Positions 52,981 through 64,000 of a DNA stretch of 64,000 nt are shown here, piece after piece (the stretch's first letter is position 1; every line of letters starts with the position of its first letter). Source of the DNA: Rhynochetos jubatus (Eukaryota > Chordata > Aves > Eurypygiformes > Rhynochetidae); the NCBI GenBank assembly GCA_027574665.1, contig CM050648.1:42193700-42257699 (forward strand). The letters run 5' to 3'. A model generated the notes under the pieces. The model was not told the origin of the DNA, searched no databases, and saw only the letters and a list, made by a program, of their open reading frames with translations. The translations under genes and the position numbers were made by a program.

Positions 52981-54579
52981 GGTAAATACTTCTGTGGTAA
53001 ATAAGATGTTTAGAGGCTAAATTTGTAATCTAAATCCAGACACCGGCCTCCATACCACAATATACAGAATGCATTTTCCATTTTTCTACTCAGTATTTCA
53101 CTTACGCTTGGTTCAAACGCAACTGCTGTCAGCTGGAAGAATTAATTACTTAATTATTTTTACAATCATTTGGTGTCAGAGTTGCAAGCAAAAATATGAA
53201 CCATTTAAAATAACCTTTTTACATCAGCATAACAAATGGATTTCACGTACAGTAATTAAATCATGTCACACTGCTGTGTACGAGTAGAAAAGGCAAATAC
53301 AGGTTTATAGAACTGTGCAATAGAAAAAGAGGAGAGCATATGTCTGGGAGAAGCATGGAGTCCAGACCTGACTTGTTCAAAGAATGACTCAGACACAAGA
53401 TATAATCCAGCTCAAGGATCCTGATTCAGCTGTCTGTGACCCAGAGTCCAGCATCATATCTGTGATTTAATGCTTCAAGGAGATTCTGTTTGAGCTGCAA
53501 GACAGTACATGAGCTATAGCCATGCAAGATAAGAAAAGTGAAACCATAGGCCAAATGTAATTATTGAGGTGGTAATTGCTAGTATCTGAAGGAGAGAAAA
53601 TAACAAGGAAAAAAAATAGAGAGCTGGAAAACAAGGGTGAGCATGTTAACGCTTTGCTTTGTTGCATGTCAGTCCCAGCTCTTTATCCTTTGTGTTAGCC
53701 AATAAATAATTGCTGAGTGCTCTTGAGCTGTGTATATACTGCTCGTAAAATCTCTCTGTGAATGATGAAATATGACCAAACATGTAGAGTGAGAGTTATT
53801 GAGGGTCTCTCTATAATCTGCTCCACATATATGAGACAGGCTGTCAGCTATCCAAGTGGCTGGATCTGTGAGAAAGCTACATGGAATCTGCCTTCTGCCT
53901 TGAGGTTCTGTACGACATATGTATTTGCCCTTTGCAAACAGGTGCCAGCTTAGAAACCTGCCCCTCTTATCCATGAAATAAACTGTGGGTTTAAGATCCT
54001 GCAAACCTACTTTGCTGTAGAATTACAGGGACTTTTTTATTTTTGCAGGTGAACCGCGTTCACATTGCACATGTTTGGCACTGAGCTACTAATCTGCATA
54101 TATTTTGTATGTTTGATTCTTCTGTCAGTCTGCTTATCAGATACGTGATTGTGTTGCTATTTCAGGATGAGGCATAGGTAATCTAGTAATAATTAAGTTT
54201 GTATTCATCTTCATCTCAGGTTATTATAACTGTCACGTCCATCATTTCTACAGTTCTGCCCTAAGACATGTTTTTATTTGAGTCTTTATCCCTTCTTTAC
54301 CCATTCTTCTATGAATGTATCTCAAGTAATGGTTATTTCAATGTTTTATGCTTATAGCATGTAGCCATTAAGATGGAATACTTACATAATATTATACTAG
54401 AGAATCACTCACTTTCGGTCCATATTGGCAAAAAGTAGACCAATGAATTCATATTACCTTAAACACAGAGATGTTCTTTAATACCAGGAAGGGGAATTGT
54501 ATTTATTAACATCAAGGGGGTGCAACTAGAACAGGGCACAAACAAAACATTCTTTTTAATTAAGAATATTAGGCATGCT

Positions 54580-55325
54580 GTACTACAACAGACCAGTGAT
54601 TCCAGTTAGCCCAATATGCTCTGAGAGAGGCAATAGGAGATGCTATTCAGGATGACCACATCAGCCTGGCCATTTTCTGCAGTCTTTTACCTTTGTATTT
54701 CTGCAGCATGCAGAAATGTATTAGGAGTGTTAGAGGGTACATTTCTGCCTGTCCTTTTTCTGTGCCTCTTTAATAATGAGCTATTCATGACTTGGCCTAA
54801 TCCCTTTCGAACCTAGTGACACACTCTGCATTTATGGAATCAAATCCCAGAAGTCCACTGTCTGCTGTGTAATCAAATATTTCCTTTTTTCTTTATTTCA
54901 CCAGTCTTCTACTAGTTTCATGGAGTGTGCCTTAGTTCTAGCACTGTGGGACTTGATGAACAATTCTCTGTTCACCTTTCCTGCTGTCTTCCTGACAGGA
55001 TAAACCCCAACCACATCCCTCTCAGCCTCTCTGGAAACTGAGGACTCTCAGGTTGTTTGTGTCTCCTCAAAAGACAGCTGTTTCATTCTCTTGAACATTT
55101 TAGTTTCCTTTCTCTATACCCTTTCAACCTGACTGTGCCCTTGTGAGATATGACTACCCAAATTACACAAATTACTCAAGAGTTGAGCGCACCATATTTT
55201 GGTATGGTCAAAAAATGACATCTTCTGTCTTGTTTTTTGATTGCCACTGAACATTTGGCTAATGACTTCAAATAATTGCCAGTGATAACACCAGGATCTC
55301 TTTTTTAGCTGTGACTCAAATGCAA
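54580..55325 (-). mobile_element. ancient CR1 LINE, 3' region
   Basis: The plus strand is the reverse complement of an old amniote CR1: CAGACCAGTGATTCCAGTTA at the 3' end, then CTCTATACCCTTTCAACCTG, a stretch corresponding to the ORF2 C-terminus, and CACCAGGATCTCTTTTTTAG. It is strongly diverged and much older than the GATTGGAAGGGACC-type CR1s in the window. Confidence 0.7.
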
Positions 55326-58300
55326 CTTTCTTCAAAAAGCACTTTGCAACTAATCAGAAGCCAACTGCTTTCAGTCATTGCAATTCATCAGTGAAACGAG
55401 CTGTGCAGTTACTCAAGCTCTGTGAATTATTCAAGGAACTGGCTCTAGAACTCATTTTGAACCACTTTTATTGAAAATATTGATCACTTCATACAGGGAA
55501 TAAATTAAATTAGTACAAATGTTACCGGAATGCAACGTATCTCACCAATAACATTTCAATATTTAATGGACAGAAGGAATCTTAACACTGAAACTTTATG
55601 CATTCTAAGTTATTAAGAAACATATACATGAGGCTTGTCTCTTAGTGATAAACGTTGCTTGAACTTCAAGAAAACAGGATGCAAAGTGAAGGTCTCAAGA
55701 TAAACACAGGGTAAAGAGTATCAGGATGAACACCAGAGAGCTGTGCCTTGAAGACAAAACAGACTCTGAAGAAGAGAGAAAAGAAGGAGAGGTTGTGTAG
55801 AACACACCACTGGTTAATAGCATCAGATAATAGTGGAGAAGTTGCTGGGAAGGGATCAGGTGAGATTTCATCTCGCTTTCAAGAAAAGTATTCTAACCAA
55901 ATGTAGACCAAGTTGCCCCAATATTTCCTCTGAGATATACGGGCCGATAGACAACAAAAATCTACTAGCAACATACAGGTCAAAGCGAATGTTGCAGCCA
56001 GTTGTAATACATTGGTTATCACCAGAGAGGCCGAGATCAAAACAGAAGGAAGGGAAAGGAATTTCATCTGCTTAAAGTACGTGACCTTTTGACTTAGATT
56101 AAATAAAGGAAAAACATCCCCACATTTAGAGTTAAACGTGCAGGAGGTTTGTTTAAGTTGAGGGACAATATTGGCACAAGATCAAATGCTTATCTGGGTA
56201 ATAAATACATGTAAACTGGAAACCATATCTGAAGACCAAGTTCTGGAATAATGTCCTAAATAGAGTCCTGAGTGTGAAAAACATAAAAGGTCTTAAAACT
56301 GAGTTGGAAACAATTTTGGAAAGATTATACAGAAGATCCTCTGAGAGAAAATTAAGTTCTCATATATTGCATGTGTTATTACCTCCACAAGGGCAAGCAA
56401 AAGGGATTTTTATTTACATTTGTGTAACAGAATGCAAACATCATACTGATCTCGTGTCAGCTTCTGCAGCTTTTCTTTGGAGCAGGGCCAGACCCTCGTA
56501 CCCCCGTTTCCTAATCTTTCTCCCTCTTTCCTAACCCTGGGCTTGCAGGACAAAATCTCTTTGTGTTCCTGTTGATAGTAAAACTGGCAACATGTGTTTG
56601 TGGTGTACACTGCTTATGTGCTCAGCATTAATCCGTTTCGCCAGGATTTCAGTCAACAGAGATTTTTTCCCTAAGTATTTTTGCAGGGACAACAGGGTTT
56701 TGCCACCATCTGGGAGTTTCCTTTAACAAATTTTTCTTGTTGCAGGTACCTCTTGCTGACAACTCCCTTAATATGTCCCTTAATCTGAATTTGTCGTGTG
56801 ACACTTTCTATGGCCCTTGACCTCTTACTAAAATTCTTAAGCTTGATGATATGGAAGAATCATGTGCCGTTGCAAGGGGAGTAGATACTCTGTGTGCTTC
56901 TTCACTAGCCATCTGCCTGTGTCTGAGATTTCTGGGGAGTGGATTTGCTCCCATTATTCTTTGCAGTTCTCTGTGTTTATGCTACAAATGGGAGGTGAGT
57001 AGCTTGTTCCTATTAGCATTTTTCTTCACTGAAGCCTTGTTTATTTTCCTGGAAAACACAAATTTCATCTCTGCTGAACGCAGTGGAAATGAAACAGAAA
57101 GACAACAATGTTTCTCCTACCTAATTTTATATGTTTAGGTTTGTTTTGGTCCAGCTCTCCTTGACACAACACACTGAGGAAACATAACCATTGGGAAGGT
57201 TTGAGAAAAATATGTTGCAACAAAGCAAGTTTGATTTGGACACACAGACTACCTTTTGGACACCTTTCTCAAGAAGGATGTTACCTAGTGAACCAACCGT
57301 GGCTGGTTATTGACTCATCTCTTGCTTGAATTAGCTACCAGAATCCAAAAGGCTTTGAACTACTGCTCTGAATCCCTCAAAAGACTTGTGCAATCAAAAA
57401 GGAGATAGCTGAAAACAGATTTAGGAGGAGAGTAGTTAATTCAGTGGGTAGCCCACACACAGATACTTTTTAAAAGGAGGTTGAATGAAATGGTGTATTT
57501 TAAGGAGTAAGACAAGGAGAGATGAAGTAACTGTGTGTTACTGTTGTACATATTTGATCCCTGTAGTTTTTTTAACTCTTCAGTGCAGATAGAAATCTGG
57601 TGGCTTTTCAAGAAGCTTTATGTGGTTCATTCAGAGTTTGAATAGAAAATGCTACAGTGCTAAGGTTTGGGGCTGTCAAAGAGGTATCCACTCTGGAGTA
57701 CCTGCAAAATTTGTATCTTGTCTGAATAAGACTGGTCGGGATAAAAGCATTCCATCAGACATTACTCCTCTTGCTTGGGTAAAGAAAACCACTAGCTGTA
57801 CCTTAAGGTCTTTGTTTTCCCTGGTGATGGTGACCGTAGGTCCCCTGTGGACAGGAGACACTGGACTTTGAAGCAGTTCTGAGGAATCAGGCTGCCTCGT
57901 GTCTCTTGCAGTAATAACAATTTACTTACCATTAAATTAAAAGGAAGAGAGAATTTACAAATCAAAACAGTGTCCTTCAAGCAGGAAAGCGAAAGAAAGG
58001 GGACCTGTGTACGAAAACGTTGCACCAATAGTGAAATAATGATTACAAAACTTAAAAGATATTTTCAATAGAAATTAATCTTATTCATGGTCATAACTGC
58101 TGAAGAAAAACAACAGCCTGAGAAGCGAGAATGTGAATTTATAGAAGATTTTAACAAAAAGAAGTTCTGGAATTGCGTTTCATCAAAAGCAGTGAACAAT
58201 GCAATCCAGATTTAGCTTGTGAAAGCTGAGGGAACAGAGTGTTTACACTTCTGCTAGCAAATTACATCTTGAAGAAGAAATATCAAAGCAAAATATGGCC

Positions 58301-59279
58301 ATTCATTTGGTTTCTCTTCTACTGGTATATCAAGAGAGGTGTAAGATCAGTCCATCAGTTTCTCTTTATCAAGAACCTTGCTTGAGAAACTGCCATGATC
58401 TCAGTATGACCAAAAAACCTAAATCTAAAAATACTTTATGCAGTCATGAATGAAATGTAATTATAGCCTTTCACAAAATGTATTTGGAGATCTGTAGGAC
58501 GATACTCTTTGACAGTACATGTCATTCCTTTGATAGAGGCTAATGCCGCTGACCTCCTGGAGTAATTATTCTAGGAACGCAAGGACTGAGACCAGTGTCT
58601 TGTCACTTAGTGGAGCAGCATCAAGGCCCATGAAGGCAGCCGTGAAGGTCGCATGAACACCTATCTCAAGAACTGAATACTATCTATCTGGAATAACTTA
58701 GGAAAAACACACAGTTATAAAACACAAAGGAGACTTCAAAAAGTCCCCAAACCCAGAAATCAGTAAGACACTTTCTAGGGAGGAGAAGGAAGCAAAACAA
58801 CTCCATGTGTTATCTCCAAATACAAATACACAATTAACCAGGAATTTACAGATATATTTAAATTCACTTGTCAGAAAAAAATGTGACTCCATCACAGAAG
58901 TGGTGGGCAAAGAACAACTTTAAAAATGCCCTTTTACAAATTCAAGCTCAGATGTAATTAGACAGGGCAGATTTTGCCAGCCAAGACTATCTGAAGAACT
59001 ATAAATGCTTTCTTGCAAGCAAGAAAATATGAAGGATAGGAAATACATCAATAGGGAAACATTCCCAGTTAATAGATTCTAGTGGCAGATGCTAAGTGTA
59101 ATAAGAGGAAGTTATGGATTTGAATCCTGATCCCTCTGGACAGCAGTGCTTCTCTCTCTCTCATTTAAAATGTGGAGTGACTGTCGGTCCAAGATAATCA
59201 GAGATGGCTGAGCTTCCTTTAGAGCAGGGGTGGACAGGGCATGGCCTCTCAGGGTCTCTGCTTTGTATTTTTGTAATTA

Positions 59280-59432
59280 TCATAGAATCACAGAATGGTT
59301 TGGATTGGAAGGCACCTTGAAGACCATCTAGTTCCAACCCCCCTGCCATGGGCAGGGACACCCTCCACTAGACCAGGTTGCTCCAAGCCTCACCCAGCCT
59401 GGCCTTGAAGAAATCCAGGGATGGGGCATCCC
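59280..59432 (-). mobile_element. CR1 LINE 3' fragment
   Basis: The plus strand reads TCATAGAATCACAGAATGGT and then CCAACCCCCCTGCCATGGGC...CACCCAGCCTGGCC. Short, 5' truncated. Confidence 0.93.
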
Positions 59433-62400
59433 TGTGTACACACATTCTAGTGTGATTCTACAGTAGATTCCTTTTTTTACCTCCACACTGGAATTCTGTT
59501 GAATTTTATGTGAACCTGCTTAGAATTTGAATATAATGTGATAATTTGGGAGGATGATAATAAGGTAGATATTCTGAGATCAGGAGACTAAAAGTCTCAG
59601 CAGCCAATGCTTTTTTGAACATCTCAGACCATTTCTGTAATACATGGGTATTTTTTCTCAAAATCTTGATGACCATTTTTTGGTCATATGGCATACAGTG
59701 TCAGAGATGAAAGACATTTTATGCTCCAAACCTGAGATTCTTTTACCTAACCAACTGGGAAAAGTGGCAGTTATCATCATACGCATAATTTTGAGAAATG
59801 TCTGATGGACTTTTTTAAACTTTACCCAGTAATAGTAATATGTCAATAAATGAGGAGGTTTCAAGCTGCCAGATGTCCAATTGTGTATTCTAATGAATTT
59901 TCTCAGAAACTGCCTCTGACCTTCCTCAAAGTCTGCATTTATGCCAGGAGTAACCATCTTACTGGTTTCTGCAGCTTTGAACACAAGGCAGGCTACTTTT
60001 TCTGAGCCTGGTGCCAGGCTTTTAACTCTAGGTAATTAATGTCCTTTTAAATTATAAGGAATACATTTGCATTAAGATGAGGAGAGGAAAATCTTAATTA
60101 GCAAATAGAAGGAGTGTAATACGAAGTGGTAACCTTGTACTAAAATAAATCTAGTCTTTAATTCTGATTGATTATTTCAACAGACAGTGCAACTCCCACT
60201 ATTACATGGAGGGAAATACATCTGTAATGCAATTGTCCAGCCGATACACGCTAACAAGATATCAAAGGATGTCACTCATACATGCTTACTTATGTTCTCT
60301 AAAAAGACCCAGAATGAGAAGTATGAATTCTATCCCACTACACACATTTTTAAGAAGTCTGTTTTATATGGTATGCATGTAAAATACTTAGGATCCTTTT
60401 CATCTGGTTTTGTATCATGTGCAAATGATTTATGTAAACAAAGCACTAAATTGAAAGGACATTAAGATTTGCTAATGTAAAGGCAAAAGTTGCCAATCTT
60501 AGGCCCACTACTGCAACATCAGCTCATCTCCTCTGTAGATGAACAGGGTGTAATTTTCCTCCCATAGGACATGCATATGAGTGCACGTGGTTGCTGATGC
60601 ATCAAAGCGCTAAAGGAACTAAAAATCTTTTTAACATCGATGTTGTTATTCTAAAACCCTATAATTAAACAGGATTTTTTATTAAACTCCTTAGAAAAAG
60701 AACAAAACCCTGTACCTAGACCTATATAGAATACATAAGGAAAAAGAAAAATATTGATGGAGAAATGCTCAATATAATGTCAACTGTTATGCAACATTAT
60801 TTACAGGCACTGCTGTACCCAGGATGATTAATAAGATTATTACCACATCTGGGCGGCGTTAATGGAAGAGTTAATTATTTGTTACAACTTTGATTAAACT
60901 GTTGACGAAGTATGACTTTAGTATCAGCACTACGACTAATAGTGTCTAGGTACTTGACACTCTGTTGGTTTCAAAGATGGTCTTGACCCACAGATGTGAA
61001 ATCAATTAATGGTTTGTTCACTCACTTTTACTTTAATGATCCTGGTAAGTTCTGACCAGGCTACAAAAGGAGCTTGAATCTCGAAGTCCCTGACTTTAAA
61101 CAGCTTCTCATGCTGTCTACATTTGTGATGGTCAGCAGATGCTTTTTCACTTAGTCATTGTTGCGCAGAGGCACACCATGAGGCAAGGAAACTAAGAAAA
61201 CAAAAATCCACTCGGAGCTTCTTTGTATTTTATTGGCTACTTTCAGCTACACATTTAGCAGAATTGCCTTATTGGGTGAATGATTCAAAGACACTGTTCT
61301 GATAACCATTCAGGGTGGTGAGTGTTATGTTAGTGGCCTTTGGACTGTATTACTACACAACAGAACTTACAAAACTTCAATGAACTAAGTAGTCTGTCTA
61401 GCAATCTGTCTACCTATAGCTCATAATGTTGTAGAAAAACTCAATGTAATGACAGCTGCACTTAAATGTAGACACTTCTCAGCAAATAACCTCTGTTGTT
61501 AAGACTACTTTAAGAAATGCATTTTAAGAATATCAAGAAAATTAAGAAGAATGGAAGAAAATGAATATAACATAAGAAAATACTTATTTTAGTGCACTTG
61601 TCCTGATTCAGGGAATTAAAAAGGACTTTTTTTTTTTTTTTTTCCAGGTACTCTTTGAGTCATTAATTCAACAATGTTTTCTCAAATATAAATGGTAAAA
61701 ATTTCAGTATCTTCCTACCTGAGGATGACAGGAGTAAGTACATCCTACTAGGAGCAATGGGTTTGTTTGCAATTTCAGTTGTTAGGTTTGGAGTTATGTG
61801 GACAACCAGTACCCTTCACTGCTGGAAACAAGAATGATTTCAGCTGTGGGATTGAGTCACAGAGGAGACAGGCAGTCACAAGGCCTGGGGCAGCAGCTGA
61901 ACGAGGACACCAATTCAAGATGAAATCGGTAATACCGTGACCAGATCACCAGGGACTGCACTTCTTAGGACTCATCCTTTACCTAAGAATTACAGGTAAT
62001 AGCAGAGCACTTAAAAACATATAGACATTTTTATAATATATGGACATATGAGACAGCCCTGAGCCTGTATCCTGTAGCAAAGCCGCTACCGCATTAGAAA
62101 CTAGCCAGATATTGCCAACTGTTAGGTATTCTCAGCAGCAAAGTGACTGGAGTCTTGAAGGTACACCAGCCATGTGTAGGTTTGCACGCTGCTGTGCCCG
62201 GTCGTCAGAGCCTTACAGTGAGTATGTAGGCCATCACCCCTCCTGCTCCCTTCATGCCCACCGCATGAGTACGTGGGATGGAAAATGTCTGGCGTCAGCC
62301 AGGCTCTCTCCTGTTGCCAAAAACCCAGAATATTTGTTCTTAGCAGATTCTGGAAATGAAAGGAAGAATGGCAGGAAGCTAATACCCGTAAAGGCATTTC

Positions 62401-63276
62401 AAAGGACTGAAGCTGGGGGAAGTCACTCCTTTTTTACTTTCAAGTGGCTGTTTCTATGCAAATTGACTTTATGGGAGACCTTCAGAAGCCATTTGCAGTT
62501 ACTGAGCGATGAATTTCATAATCCGTGAGGCAAATAAGAAATGTGGAAGCCTTTACCACTAGTGGAAGTCCTTCTGGAGGGCTCAGCAGTGGTCAGAAGC
62601 AGTCAGGATGCAGTTACAGATGGGACGTGGGCAATGTGGGTATGGTAGTCCACATCCCTTTCTCACTGGGGCCAGCTTAAACTCTGGTGGTGTGGGTTGT
62701 GATGACAGAGGATGCTTCCATCCACCTTAGCAGTGTCATAACAAGCCTCAATGCAATCTGCTCTGTAGCTATTCTTTCTTGGTGTGGAGACGACTGTAGC
62801 TTTGGCTTTCTTGGCTGCTGACATGATCAGCTTCCCAGGCCATCTGAAAAAAAAAAATTGTTGAGGAGGTAAAAAGAGTACGGTAAAAAGAGATGATCTT
62901 CTTGATATCTGCAGCATACACCTCTGCCTCAGAGTTGCAACATTTAGGAAAGAATACAACAATTTAATTCTCTGCTTAAATTTTAACATCTGTGAAAAAT
63001 TTTTCTCAGAGGTATTCAACCAAAAAAGAGTATTGCATTTGAAGAAGCATCCACTCTGGTCTTGATCTCTTCCAACCTCATGGCAGCTGTTCTCACTGGG
63101 AAAAACACCTGCCTGAATACATGTCATGATGAATAAATTTTCAGGGTCTCAGGACGTGGATCCAGGAAGGCTGAGAATACTGATATCGGGCCTTGCTAAG
63201 TGACAGTCTTTTACAGATGGGAACAATTTGGCAAACCCCTTTAAAAAGTCGTGTATAATTAGATATGAAAACATTG

Positions 63277-63293
63277 AAATATATATATATATT
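63277..63293. repeat. (AT)n microsatellite
   Basis: A short run of about seven AT units. Confidence 0.8.
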
Positions 63294-64000
63294 TGTGGAA
63301 ATACTGAAATATAGAAATGCCATGCAGTGGGCTAAGTTAACTACCAGATGAGCTACCACATGTTTTAGTTCTTGACTGGCCTAAACAAATGCTAGGCTCC
63401 TTTAATTCTAACTGAGAGTTCAGGATGTTAAGCTAATTTGAGCAGATAGAAAAGAATCAAAACCACGTTAGACTGTTAATCTGGTGTGTTTGGTCAAAAG
63501 AGTTTCATGGATCCATTTTTATAGTCCGTGAGCACTTCTTTCAAAAGAAAACAAGCATTCTTTGAATTCAGATTGGCAGTCACTTGAGCACTATGTCAGC
63601 CAGACATGGATTGGGATGGAGGAGTTCTGTGCTAGTAATTTGGGAAGAAGAAAGGAAACTCCTGGGATTTCTCGCTGAAAAAGACAGTGAAATTTCATAT
63701 GAAAACCACTTACTTAATTCTTCTTTCTGTTTCATCCATAATAAAGTCCCTAGGGAGATGCATGCTAAATCATCAAGTATGATTTTGATCACTATATGCA
63801 AGAACATATCAGATTGACTAAGATTCCATAATTTTCTCCAAGGAAAAGCTGGCAATGGGCAATGAGAATACCTCTGGCTGGTACTTGGTACCTCCTATCT
63901 ATCTTACTGTGACCAGGGACAACAGAAAGAGGCCTCAAAGTTCTTCGTCCAGATCAAGGCTAGCATCCTTAACCAGAAACATCATCTAAACTCATGCCGC

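Larger units (their letters stand above)
45540..64000. other. gene-poor region downstream of the TMEM68 terminal exon
   Basis: AT-rich DNA with CR1 fragments and the two TMEM68-like remnants listed separately. No complete gene, RNA gene or convincing exon was recognised. Several open frames next to donor-like sites (for example about 51640-51787 and 56851-56997) are noted as unproven. Confidence 0.6.

Noticed and set aside
62663-63127. 154-aa minus-strand frame with a poly-Phe run
   Set aside because: No recognisable domain; the stretch includes a T/A-run and typical intergenic composition.

Overview
The window reads as nuclear DNA from a bird. It carries many CR1 LINE copies with the typical avian 3' end (the reverse complement starts AGAATCACAGAATGG and runs on into a GGAAGGGACC motif). 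It also has ERVL-type avian LTRs and a compact, intron-rich vertebrate gene. The species cannot be named from the sequence. No bacterial features, CRISPR arrays or tRNA/rRNA genes were seen.

The one complete gene is TGS1 (trimethylguanosine synthase), on the minus strand from about 38.0 kb down to 9.3 kb. I joined 13 coding exons with consistent phases throughout; they give 883 codons plus a stop. The N-terminal half carries the Trp-rich vertebrate region, and the C-terminal part holds the SAM-dependent cap-hypermethylase domain. Eleven introns have GT or GC donors with AG acceptors (intron 5 is GC-AG). Intron 11 is a textbook U12-type AT-AC intron lying inside the methyltransferase domain. 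TGS1 makes the m2,2,7G cap of spliceosomal snRNAs, including those of the minor spliceosome, so its own mRNA appears to depend on a machine that its product matures.

Layout. 1-9.3 kb: intergenic, with two CR1 copies and an unexplained pair of minus-strand reading frames at 8.5-9.3 kb. 9.3-38.0 kb: TGS1, with a 10.4-kb last intron, a broken ERVL provirus in intron 7, an ERVL LTR remnant in intron 2 and two CR1s in intron 1. 37.4-38.2 kb: CpG-rich promoter region with GC box, ETS-like and ZNF143/Staf-like motifs, probably bidirectional. 38.5-38.8 kb: four perfect-length 82-bp tandem repeats. 38.8-64 kb: plus-strand side, AT-rich, with ancient and young CR1s, a GC-rich dispersed repeat and a solo ERVL LTR flanked by a 5-bp target duplication.

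In vertebrates TMEM68 lies head-to-head with TGS1. Its terminal coding exon is present and intact at 45.4 kb, but I could not find its acyltransferase exons between the promoter and that exon. Instead, decayed TMEM68-like exon remnants lie downstream, at 52.8 kb and possibly 46.8 kb. This suggests local duplication, rearrangement or an assembly problem. I see no novel multi-gene system. The most interesting signals are the AT-AC intron in TGS1 and the scattered TMEM68-like pieces.
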